Source: an uncultured Pseudomonadota bacterium (GTDB taxonomy: Bacteria; Pseudomonadota; Gammaproteobacteria; Burkholderiales; Eutrophovitaceae). From it: a DNA stretch of 10,229 bases. The DNA lies in contig CAJXPC010000038.1 of NCBI GenBank assembly GCA_913057845.1, forward strand, positions 1 to 10,229. The letters are read 5' to 3'. Both the position numbers and the translations under genes were made by a program. This document shows positions 1-6,480 of the stretch, piece after piece; within the stretch, counting starts at the first letter, position 1; each line of letters starts with the position of its first letter. Under the pieces are notes generated by a model. That model searched no databases. It worked only from the letters and a program-made list of their open reading frames with translations, and was not told the origin of the DNA.

Positions 1-38
1 GTTTTATATATACTTTAAACAATATTAGTGTATTAGGA

Positions 39-62
39 TATCCAAAAAACTATCCAAAAAAC
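39..62. repeat. tandem duplication, two 12-bp units
   Basis: The unit TATCCAAAAAAC occurs twice with no gap, at 39-50 and 51-62, with no mismatch. It lies in an A+T-rich, gene-free stretch at the left end. It looks like a simple slippage duplication and no function is inferred. Confidence 0.85.
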
Positions 63-110
63 TTAGGTACAACAAGCCGTTTATCTCTCACCGACGGACT
101 TGTTCACCGT

Positions 111-150
111 CCAGGCTTACGTGATCTATAGGTAGCTTGGGAGATACAAA
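111..150 (+). repeat. copy 1 of a 40-bp dispersed direct repeat
   Basis: By hand, 111-150 aligns without gaps to 7431-7470 with 30 of 40 positions identical. The best block is CTACGTGAcCTATAG-like (TTACGTGATCTATAG here) and the end block is AGATACAA. Both copies lie outside genes. Copy 1 also has a short dyad just upstream (GACGG 93-97 with CCGTC 107-111). The copies bracket the exporter, catabolic unit and aldolase genes. They could be remnants of a dispersed intergenic element. Confidence 0.5.
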
Positions 151-174
151 AAGAGGAGCTTTAGCTCCCCTTTT
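148..174 (-). terminator. rho-independent terminator (minus strand)
   Basis: Read on the minus strand, GGGGAGC (170-164), loop TAAA, then GCTCCTC (159-153) form a 7-bp stem with one G-U wobble. Five T residues (152-148) follow directly. It lies 30 bases past the stop of the minus-strand reading frame ending at 204. On the plus strand the same stem would have an A-C mismatch and a shorter T run, so minus is the better direction. Confidence 0.7.
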
Positions 175-203
175 CCCTGCGCCATACTTTTACTACGTTA
201 AAT

Positions 204-455
204 TTACTTATTCCAATAAGCAACACCAGTCGCCATTCCATCTTCCCAATTAGTGATCGTCACGCCGCGGAACGTGCCGCCTGACTGACCGACGAGATCA
301 GCGTAAGGGCCGTCACCAGAAACCCATCTCCAGTCGCCCCTCATATCACCGATGGTTCCAGTACCCGACCACTCAATGGAGGCCTTGTTTCCATCAACAT
401 CACGATACATGCAATAACCACCAGCCTTTTGAACGTTATTCGCTAAATAACTAAT
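204..455 (-). pseudogene. C-terminal remnant of a small, probably secreted protein
   Basis: The reading frame is open from 455 down to a stop at 204-206, and a good terminator follows it, so the 3' end looks like a real gene end. The only in-frame ATG (408-410) gives 68 residues, but protein-like sequence (KAGGYC) continues upstream of it to a stop at 456-458. The sequence is rich in Gly, Trp and Asp, with blocks YRDVDGNKA, WSGTGT, WRWVSGDGPYADL and GQSGGTF. It resembles, from memory, the C-terminal half of small secreted proteins of about 150 residues with a C.Y.D.DGDK motif. No signal peptide or N-terminal half was found in the other minus-strand frames up to 600. It is therefore read as 5'-truncated. 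A short intact gene starting at 410 is the alternative. Function unknown. Confidence 0.45.
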
Positions 456-562
456 CTAGAGAGCAGAATAAAATTAAAATGTCTTATTAGCCTTGGGAAG
501 GTTGGAGTGATAGATCTTGGAATCCTAAGGAACCAGGCAATTTTTAAGAATATTTCTCATTA

Positions 563-595
563 AATCAAACTTACTGGTTTTGATTCGGCTTGATT
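563..595. promoter_or_regulatory. TTGATT dyad and repeat upstream of the exporter gene
   Basis: AATCAAA (563-569) and TTTGATT (579-585) are perfect inverted copies separated by 9 bases, and a third TTGATT lies at 590-595, ten bases after the second. This could be an operator or just A+T-rich chance. The third copy is also the proposed -35 box of the exporter promoter, which would suit a repressor site. No regulator gene is in the window. Confidence 0.3.
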
Positions 596-619
596 TGGGG
601 GTATGACCTTATTTTTAAA
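590..619 (+). promoter_or_regulatory. possible sigma70-type promoter for the LysE-family gene
   Basis: TTGATT (590-595, 4 of 6 to TTGACA) and TTTAAA (614-619, 4 of 6 to TATAAT) are separated by 18 bases. They would give a leader of roughly 70 bases before the ATG at 694. The match is modest. Confidence 0.28.
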
Positions 620-693
620 TGTGGAGCACCATGGGACTTTGAGCGTCTATTTTCATTACATATGCTCACAATATTTGCTGAGGTTTACTTTAA

Positions 694-1293
694 ATGATCG
701 CATTTGCATTAGCTGTTTTTCTTTTAATTATTTCACCAGGCCCAGGTGTTTTATCTTTAGCTGGCGTAGGGGCTGCATTTGGATGGCGTCAAGGCCTTAG
801 TTACCTTGTTGGTCTGTTCTTTGGCACTAATCTTGTTTGTTTCGCCGTGATTTCAGGTCTTGCAACGGTCATGCTGGCAGATCCAACTATTCGAACAGTA
901 TTATTAGTAGCATCGGCTGCTTATCTTGGCTCTCTCGCCTTCAGAATCGCTTTCTCAGGTTCTAAAATCGCTTTTATTCACGTACCCAAACCCGGGTTTG
1001 TCGCCGGCTTAACGCTTCAGTTAATCAATCCAAAAGCGTATGCCGTCAATACGACACTCTTTAGCGGCTTTGCCTTTTATCCTGAAAGCTTAGTCATCGA
1101 GACTGCGCTAAAACTCTTGATTGCGAATTTCATCTGGATATTACTCCACTTGCTCTGGCTGTACGCAGGGGTCAAGGTCAATCGATTGGAACTGCCTTAT
1201 CGTACTCAAAAGAACATAAATTTTTTTATGGCTACCTGCCTACTCGTTGTAGTGATGTTATCTATTTGGTCAATGATCACCCGCATCACTTAG
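694..1293 (+). CDS. LysE/RhtB family transporter (amino acid or metabolite exporter)
   Basis: This 199-residue, very hydrophobic inner-membrane protein has the features of the LysE/RhtB superfamily, whose members usually run to about 200-210 residues and export amino acids or related small molecules. Visible marks are the N-terminal SPGPG motif (residues 14-18) at the end of the first membrane segment and the Gly-rich GAAFGWRQGLSYLVG stretch (26-40). AYLGSLAFRI (76-85), the conserved INPKA (111-115), and C-terminal membrane helices around 138-160 and 176-195 complete the pattern. A TGAGG at 679-683 is a plausible ribosome binding site 10 bases before the ATG. The gene lies 227 bases upstream of the catabolic unit on the same strand, with its own possible promoter. 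Its substrate cannot be told. Export of an amino acid, or of an intermediate of the neighbouring pathway, are both possible. Confidence 0.88.
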   Translation: MIAFALAVFLLIISPGPGVLSLAGVGAAFGWRQGLSYLVGLFFGTNLVCFAVISGLATVMLADPTIRTVLLVASAAYLGSLAFRIAFSGSKIAFIHVPKPGFVAGLTLQLINPKAYAVNTTLFSGFAFYPESLVIETALKLLIANFIWILLHLLWLYAGVKVNRLELPYRTQKNINFFMATCLLVVVMLSIWSMITRIT

Positions 1294-1476
1294 TTAACCT
1301 AAACACTCCGTCCTTCTTCCTAGAAGAGCTCAGGCAGTCTAAGTGTCGATCTAGCAGCGGTCGGCTTGCTTCTCCAAGGGCGTTGTAGACCGGCTCTTAT
1401 GTTTCTTAAGCGCTCTAGGGAACGATTGTTACATGATCCCCATATCGCTGACTCCTGATGTCTGGATTTAAAGTAG

Positions 1477-1483
1477 TATAAAT
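1477..1483 (+). promoter_or_regulatory. possible -10 box of the catabolic unit
   Basis: TATAAAT lies 37 bases before the start codon of the NicX-like gene, which would give a leader of about 30 bases. The matching -35 region (around 1454-1459) is poor, which is common for activated promoters. The 8-mer ATTGTTAC occurs at 1425-1432 and 1486-1493, on both sides of this box, 61 bases apart. The rest of the 1294-1520 gap holds no supported gene. Confidence 0.33.
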
Positions 1484-1520
1484 TCATTGTTACGATATTC
1501 TTGAAAAGCGGAGCAAGCAT

Positions 1521-2567
1521 ATGTTGCGAGAACATTTAGAATCTAAGTGGATTGACTGTTTTGAAAAAAGTTTTGCTCTAAGTGGTGTTACCAGCGGACA
1601 CGTCGTAGCCATCCTGTCCGAGTCGCAATCACGACCAGTCTTGACGGAACTGTCGGAGTACGCCCTCTTGAGACTGGGTGCAAAACCGATTCAAGTTCGA
1701 GTTCCCTCACCACCATTAAAAGATATTTTGCCGGTGCGCTCAACTGGGGCTTGCTATGCGCTTGAAGGATATGAAACGTTACTGCCAGCACTGGCAGCTT
1801 GTGATTTGATTGTCGATGTTACGGTAGAAGGCATGCTTCACTCAAAAGAATTGCAGACCTTAATTACTCAAGGTGCGCGTTTTCTCATGATCTCAAATGA
1901 ACATCCAGAAATACTCGAAAGATGCATGCCTGACCCGTTATTAAAGCCTAAAATTGACAAGAGTCTCGAGCTGCTTAGTCGAGCCGACGTTATGACGGTA
2001 ACCTCCCTATCTGGCACAAAATTGAGTGCTGAAGTTAAGGGTGCTCCTTCTAGAGGCGGTGCAGGATACCTATCTGCAGGAGAGAAGGTTGCGTATTGGC
2101 CGGCAGGACTCGCTTTATTTTTCCCTTTAGCCAATACAGTAAACGGTACAGTCGTTCTTGAGTCTGGCGACGTCAATCTAACTTTTAAACGCTATTTTGA
2201 GTCTCGCGTCACGCTACACATTGAGAATGATTTCGTCACATCCATTGAAGGTAAAGGCTTAGATGCAGATCTCATGCGTGTTTACTATGAGGGTTGGGCT
2301 GACCCTAATGCTTATGCCATTTCTCATTTGGGATGGGGTCTGAATCCTCGCGCGCGTTGGGAAGCGCTCATGATGTATGACAAACATCAGATCAACGGTA
2401 CCGAGCTACGAGCACTAGCAGGAAGTTTTCTAATTTCAACTGGTGCTAATGAATTTTCCAATCGGTATACGAGGTGTCACTTTGATCTACCAATGCGTAA
2501 TTGCTCAATAAAATTAGATGATCTTGAGATCATTAAGGAAGGACGCTTAGTAGGAGAACTATCCTAA
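1521..2567 (+). CDS. NicX-like ring-cleavage dioxygenase (2,5-dihydroxypyridine 5,6-dioxygenase family)
   Basis: The 348-residue protein has the length and layout of NicX/PicD, Fe(II) extradiol-type enzymes that open 2,5-dihydroxypyridine to N-formylmaleamate in the cytoplasm. The family is built on the M29 aminopeptidase (AmpS/T) fold, and automatic pipelines often call it leucyl aminopeptidase. As I recall, Pseudomonas putida NicX binds iron with His265, His318 and Asp320. Here His269 (in ISHLGWGLNP), His320 and Asp322 (in CHFDLP) fall at matching places with the same HxD spacing. M29 peptidases usually have Glu where His269 stands, so peptidase activity is unlikely. A CGGAG at 1509-1513 precedes the ATG by 7 bases. 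The stop overlaps the start of the next gene, a NicD-like hydrolase, which matches the next pathway step. The true ring substrate may be a substituted dihydroxypyridine. Family assignment is firm; substrate is inference. Confidence 0.8.
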   Translation: MLREHLESKWIDCFEKSFALSGVTSGHVVAILSESQSRPVLTELSEYALLRLGAKPIQVRVPSPPLKDILPVRSTGACYALEGYETLLPALAACDLIVDVTVEGMLHSKELQTLITQGARFLMISNEHPEILERCMPDPLLKPKIDKSLELLSRADVMTVTSLSGTKLSAEVKGAPSRGGAGYLSAGEKVAYWPAGLALFFPLANTVNGTVVLESGDVNLTFKRYFESRVTLHIENDFVTSIEGKGLDADLMRVYYEGWADPNAYAISHLGWGLNPRARWEALMMYDKHQINGTELRALAGSFLISTGANEFSNRYTRCHFDLPMRNCSIKLDDLEIIKEGRLVGELS

Positions 2568-3415
2568 TGGGCGTGGCTAGTCTGACCGAAGGATGGGTGA
2601 GCGGGAATCCTCAGATTGGTTATGACGAAATTGGAAGCGGTCCGCCTCTAATTTTTTTACATGGCATTGGTGGGAATCGCACAAATTGGATTGATCAGCA
2701 ATTATCGATGGCCGACATTTGCACCACAATTTCCTGGGATGCTCGGGGTTATGGCAAATCCGACGATCATGACGGCGCACTCAATTTTAGTGACTTCAGT
2801 GGTGACTTAGTCCGGCTATTAAATTCTTGCGACATAAATAAAGCTCACTTCGTTGGTCTATCCATGGGCGCCCGCATTTTGATGGATTTCTTTTCGATTG
2901 CCCCGGATCGGGTTGCCACATTAACACTGTGTGATTGCTTTTATAGTTTTCAAGGTGCGCTTAGCCCTAAAAAGCAGCAGGAGTTTATTGCCCTACGGCA
3001 AGAACCATTGAAGCAAGGAAAAAGCTTAGAAGATATTGCGCCAGACTTAATCAACTCTTTGGTTGGTCCTAATTGCAGTGAGGACGTTAAAGTTAAATTG
3101 TACAAAAGCATTTCAGATCTACACGTTGAGTCTTATCTGAAAACAATTGCTGCGAGCATGACCTTTGACGTGAGTAGCCGCCTAGCCGAATTTGATGTCC
3201 CTGTACAACTAATTTATGGGGAGCACGATAAGCTAACCCCTCCATCCATTGGGAATGACATGATGAATCAAATGCCTCGTGCCCGCATGCAGATAATTGA
3301 AGAGGCGGGTCATCTCTCTAATATGGAACAACCAGACGCTTTCAACAACACTTTAAGGTTGTTCATTAACGAACACTTAACGCTAGCCTCCTTCAAAAAC
3401 AACCAATCTGTTTGA
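2567..3415 (+). CDS. alpha/beta hydrolase, NicD-like (possible N-formylmaleamate deformylase)
   Basis: The 282-residue protein is a complete alpha/beta-hydrolase. It has the oxyanion motif HGIGG (32-36), the nucleophile elbow GLSMG with Ser99 (97-101), and the final His249 in EAGHLSNME. Two acids could complete the triad: Asp221 in YGEHDKLTPP, the usual place, and Asp123 in LCDCFY. As I recall, the NicD triad is Ser101, Asp125 and His245, with the acid 24 residues after the Ser. Asp123 has exactly that spacing from Ser99. NicD hydrolyses N-formylmaleamate, the product of NicX, to maleamate and formate. The ATG shares its A with the TAA of the NicX-like gene (TAATG) and a GGAG lies at 2553-2556, so translation is probably coupled. 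General esterase or haloperoxidase-like activity is the alternative. The fold is certain, and the reaction rests on gene context. Confidence 0.75.
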   Translation: MGVASLTEGWVSGNPQIGYDEIGSGPPLIFLHGIGGNRTNWIDQQLSMADICTTISWDARGYGKSDDHDGALNFSDFSGDLVRLLNSCDINKAHFVGLSMGARILMDFFSIAPDRVATLTLCDCFYSFQGALSPKKQQEFIALRQEPLKQGKSLEDIAPDLINSLVGPNCSEDVKVKLYKSISDLHVESYLKTIAASMTFDVSSRLAEFDVPVQLIYGEHDKLTPPSIGNDMMNQMPRARMQIIEEAGHLSNMEQPDAFNNTLRLFINEHLTLASFKNNQSV

Positions 3416-3437
3416 AGCCTTTATAAAGTGCAATGAA

Positions 3438-5072
3438 ATGATTAAAGAAATTCCTGTTCTTATTTGTGGTGGAGGATCAGTCGGGCTCTCCCTAGCAGCC
3501 GAATTGGGTTGGCGTAACGTTGAATGTTTAGTGTTCGATCAAGGTGAAGCATTAAACCCTCACCCCAGAGCCAATGCCGTAGCCAATCGGACAATGGAAT
3601 ACTATCGCCGCTGGGGCATTGATCAGACCATTACGGAAGCCGGGGTACCTCCGGACCATCCTGCAGATTACTATTGGGTTTCGAGCTTGCATGGTCGAGA
3701 ACTTCATCATATATCTCTACCCGCATTTAAAAAAATGAAAGAAGTTCATCAAAATCAGGTCGATGTTAAAGATGAGCATACGTGGTCACCTTATTTGAAA
3801 ACCATCACTGGACAAAATGAGGTTGAACATGCCTTATTGAATTATGTCCAGTCAACACCGTCTTTGACGTTTTCCTTTAATCGAAAACTTGTTGGGTTCG
3901 AGCAAGATGACGAAGGTGTCACTTGCGAAGTGCAATGCCAAAATACTGGTGAACTTGAGGTAATTCGATGTAAATATTTACTTGCTTGTGATGGTGGGCG
4001 GTCTTTTGTTCGAGAACAATTAGATATTGCTTTGAGTGGCCGTTCAAATCTTGCTCGGTTCGTGTCGATTTACTTCCGCGCGCCAGATTTCAAGAACTGT
4101 CATAAGTTTGGCCAGGCAAATATATTTTTTCCACTGCACCGAGATTACGCTGGTTTCATACTAAATTGGGATGGCGGTACGACATTCACTTACCACTTAA
4201 TGCTTCAAGATAAACAGCAATGGAATGACATTGATCCCACGGCAGCTATAGACGCCGTGCTTGGCGCATCTACGGAAATCGATGTTATTTCAACTCAACC
4301 TTGGACTGCCCATGCTCTAGTAGCTGACCAATACCGGAATGGTCGTATTTTTCTTGCAGGGGATGCGGCTCATCTTTTTACTCCAACTGGTGGCTTTGGT
4401 ATGAATACTGGTGTTTCAGACACGATCAATCTTGCTTGGAAAATAAAAGCTATGTTAGAGGGCTGGGGAGGCGAACATCTTCTTGATAGTTATTTCGCAG
4501 AACGCCACGCTGTTGGGGTCCGCAACACCTCTGAAGCCGCTGACTGCTTCGATTGCTTACATGCCGTGATGAAGTTTGGTGATGAATTAGATGAAGAAGG
4601 CATAGATGGTGATCTTTTTCGCGATCAATTAAGGCGAGATCTAAAGAGTCAAGAAAAGCTTATTGCTTCATCAGGCACTTTGCTGGGTTACCGGTACGAA
4701 GGATCTCCGATCGTGATCCCAGATGGAACGCCGGAGCCAGAGGACAACCCTAGAACTTACATACCTGTTGCTCGACCAGGTCATCGCGCGCCACATATTT
4801 GGTTAGATGAAGGTGTTTCAATACTTGATAAGTTTGGTTCTGAATTTACATTGCTCAAATTTGAAGCATGCGATACTAAACCCATAGAGAGCAAGGCTGC
4901 CGCAATCGGCTTGCCGCTGCACATAGTATTGATAGAAAATGATGATGCAGCAAGACTCTATGAGACAAAATTTGTTTTAGTTCGACCAGATTTAATGATC
5001 GCTTGGAGATCAAATGATTTACCGGAAGACCTCGAAAGTTTGCTCAATCGAGTGCGCGGGACTTTCAAATGA
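3438..5072 (+). CDS. class A FAD-dependent aromatic monooxygenase (phenol hydroxylase / MhpA type)
   Basis: The 544-residue protein has all marks of a single-component flavoprotein hydroxylase that uses NAD(P)H and O2. The dinucleotide fold GGGSVG (11-16) opens the protein, with the acidic end of strand 2 at FDQ (33-35) and the ring-binding PRANAV (43-48). The DG motif is CDGGRSFVR (184-192) and the GD motif is FLAGDAAHLFTPTGGFGMN (305-323). LGYRYEGSPI (416-425) follows, and the C-terminal thioredoxin-like domain (about 445-544) ends with the typical LVRPDLMIAWR. It starts 22 bases after the hydrolase gene; the ribosome binding site is weak (AAGTG near 3426-3430), so coupling is likely. Relatives hydroxylate phenols, hydroxyphenylpropionate or resorcinol. 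Beside NicX- and NicD-like genes, hydroxylation of a hydroxypyridine to the dihydroxy ring substrate is the likely role. NicC and PicB, the known pyridine hydroxylases of this kind, are different. Confidence 0.88.
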   Translation: MIKEIPVLICGGGSVGLSLAAELGWRNVECLVFDQGEALNPHPRANAVANRTMEYYRRWGIDQTITEAGVPPDHPADYYWVSSLHGRELHHISLPAFKKMKEVHQNQVDVKDEHTWSPYLKTITGQNEVEHALLNYVQSTPSLTFSFNRKLVGFEQDDEGVTCEVQCQNTGELEVIRCKYLLACDGGRSFVREQLDIALSGRSNLARFVSIYFRAPDFKNCHKFGQANIFFPLHRDYAGFILNWDGGTTFTYHLMLQDKQQWNDIDPTAAIDAVLGASTEIDVISTQPWTAHALVADQYRNGRIFLAGDAAHLFTPTGGFGMNTGVSDTINLAWKIKAMLEGWGGEHLLDSYFAERHAVGVRNTSEAADCFDCLHAVMKFGDELDEEGIDGDLFRDQLRRDLKSQEKLIASSGTLLGYRYEGSPIVIPDGTPEPEDNPRTYIPVARPGHRAPHIWLDEGVSILDKFGSEFTLLKFEACDTKPIESKAAAIGLPLHIVLIENDDAARLYETKFVLVRPDLMIAWRSNDLPEDLESLLNRVRGTFK

Positions 5073-5108
5073 TTGCTGTGATGTTTGATTTAGAGATGAG
5101 GAATTAAA

Positions 5109-6365
5109 GTGATGAAGGTATTTAAAAACTTTTGTATAAGTGCGGTAATTCTATCTCTTACTTTCTTATCGGGCTGCGACCGAAAGCAAGAGACCATTAA
5201 ACTCGGATATATAGACCCCCTTTCTGGACCATTTGCCAATATTGGCGAGCATGTCTTGAGAGAGCTTCAATTATTCGTTGAGCAAGTCAATGATAGGGGT
5301 GGCGTTTTAGGCGGCATAAAATTTGAAATAGTACCGATCGATGGCAAAGGTAATCCTCAAGAGTCATTGATTGCTTTTCGACAGCTAGCTGATCAAAACA
5401 TCAAATTTTTGATTCAAGGAAATTCGTCGGCAGTTGCAGCGGCTTTGAACGAGGCTGTAGCGAAACATAATGAGCGAAACCCTGAGAACGCCATGGTTTA
5501 TCTAAACTATGGCGCAGTCGATCCCTCATTAACCAATGAGCGCTGTAATTTTTGGCACTTTAGATTTGATGCTGATGCAAATATGAAGATGCAGGCTATG
5601 ACCACTATGATGGCAGCTGATCCTGCGGTTAAAAAGGTTTACTTGATCAATCAAGATTATTCCTTTGGCCATGCAATATCTGATGCCTCAAAATTAATGC
5701 TGGGAAATAAACGTCCGGATATCCAAATTGTGGGTGATGATTTACACCCACTCGGTAAGATAAAAGATTTCTCACCGTATATTTCTAAAATTCAAGCCTC
5801 AGGAGCAGACTCAGTCATTACAGGTAATTGGGGAGCAGACCTCGCTCTATTAGTAAGAGCCGCGAGTGACGCAGGATTAGATGTGAGTTTTTATACGCAA
5901 TATGCTGGCATCGTAGGCGGTCTTTCAGCGATGGGCGAAGCTGCCGCAAATCGTGTGAAGCAAGTAACCATGTGGCACGTCAATGCGGGCGGAGAAGCGT
6001 CTGACGCTCTCGTTTTAGCATACCGCAACAAATTCCCCGAAGAAAATGATGACTTATTTTTCCTATCGTTGAAGCACGCGATGGAGCTTCTTGTCATCGC
6101 CATCAATGACTCGAACTCAACCGACCCACTCAAGGTTGCAAGAGCACTCGAAAACGCTAGATATATGGGGGCTACTGGTGAGGTATGGATTCGGGCTGAT
6201 AATCACCAGTTAATGCAGCCTTTATACGTATCTACGTTTAAAAAATCCGGCAGTGAACGCGTGGAATTTGATGTTGAGCGAATGGGTATCGGGCCTATGA
6301 CTGATTTCTTAGTGCCTGCTGAAGATACTGCATTACCGACGACCTGCGAATTCAAGCATTCATAA
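5109..6365 (+). CDS. lipoprotein solute-binding protein, branched-chain amino acid (LivK/Peripla_BP_6) family
   Basis: The 418-residue protein has a positively charged start, a hydrophobic core and the lipobox LSGC (20-23, Cys23 acylated), followed by a type I periplasmic-binding fold. Typical marks are IKLGYIDPLSGPFANIGE (30-47), the NDRGGVLGGIKFE block near 61-73 and VYLINQDYSFGH further on. This family binds amino acids, amides, urea or aromatic acids for ABC import. Asp24 directly after the lipidated Cys is the inner-membrane retention signal in E. coli, so it would sit on the outer face of the inner membrane. The frame opens with GTG (5109) followed at once by ATG (5112). GAGGA at 5098-5102 serves either, and ATG is as likely. 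It lies 36 bases after the monooxygenase and is the last gene of the unit. No permease or ATPase gene is nearby, so it either shares a distant transporter or acts as a sensor. The ligand may be the pathway substrate. Confidence 0.85.
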   Translation: MMKVFKNFCISAVILSLTFLSGCDRKQETIKLGYIDPLSGPFANIGEHVLRELQLFVEQVNDRGGVLGGIKFEIVPIDGKGNPQESLIAFRQLADQNIKFLIQGNSSAVAAALNEAVAKHNERNPENAMVYLNYGAVDPSLTNERCNFWHFRFDADANMKMQAMTTMMAADPAVKKVYLINQDYSFGHAISDASKLMLGNKRPDIQIVGDDLHPLGKIKDFSPYISKIQASGADSVITGNWGADLALLVRAASDAGLDVSFYTQYAGIVGGLSAMGEAAANRVKQVTMWHVNAGGEASDALVLAYRNKFPEENDDLFFLSLKHAMELLVIAINDSNSTDPLKVARALENARYMGATGEVWIRADNHQLMQPLYVSTFKKSGSERVEFDVERMGIGPMTDFLVPAEDTALPTTCEFKHS

Positions 6366-6383
6366 TTTTTATAACGTTTCGCT

Positions 6384-6410
6384 TCTGCATTATGGCGACG
6401 CATATGCAGA
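6384..6410. other. hairpin between convergent genes
   Basis: TCTGCAT (6384-6390) and ATGCAGA (6404-6410) pair perfectly, and ATG (6392-6394) with CAT (6401-6403) extends the stem inside across a one-base bulge, leaving a 6-base loop. It lies between the stop of the solute-binding protein gene and the stop of the convergent aldolase-fold gene, where a terminator is expected. No T run follows on either strand, so it is not a classical terminator and may instead protect a 3' end. Confidence 0.4.
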
Positions 6411-6480
6411 CGATACAAATAGGAAAAAAGATATCCATAAAACTATTGTTTTCAATATCTAAGCTGTCTCTTTAAAACAA

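Noticed and set aside
603..800. 65-residue plus-strand reading frame overlapping the LysE-family gene
   Set aside because: It is rich in Cys, Phe and Arg and overlaps the clear membrane-protein frame in another phase. Its first part is the leader region.
1320..1535. 71-residue minus-strand reading frame upstream of and overlapping the NicX-like start
   Set aside because: It overlaps the ribosome binding site and first codons of a well-supported gene, has no recognisable domain and no good ribosome binding site. Treated as chance.
1868..2176. 102-residue minus-strand reading frame inside the NicX-like gene
   Set aside because: Antisense shadow of a conserved coding region; composition is low-complexity Ser/Thr/Pro and no family is recognisable.
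1521..2567. Leucyl aminopeptidase (M29) as the product name
   Set aside because: The fold is shared, but the ligand pattern His269/His320/Asp322 and the neighbouring NicD-like and monooxygenase genes favour a NicX-type dioxygenase.
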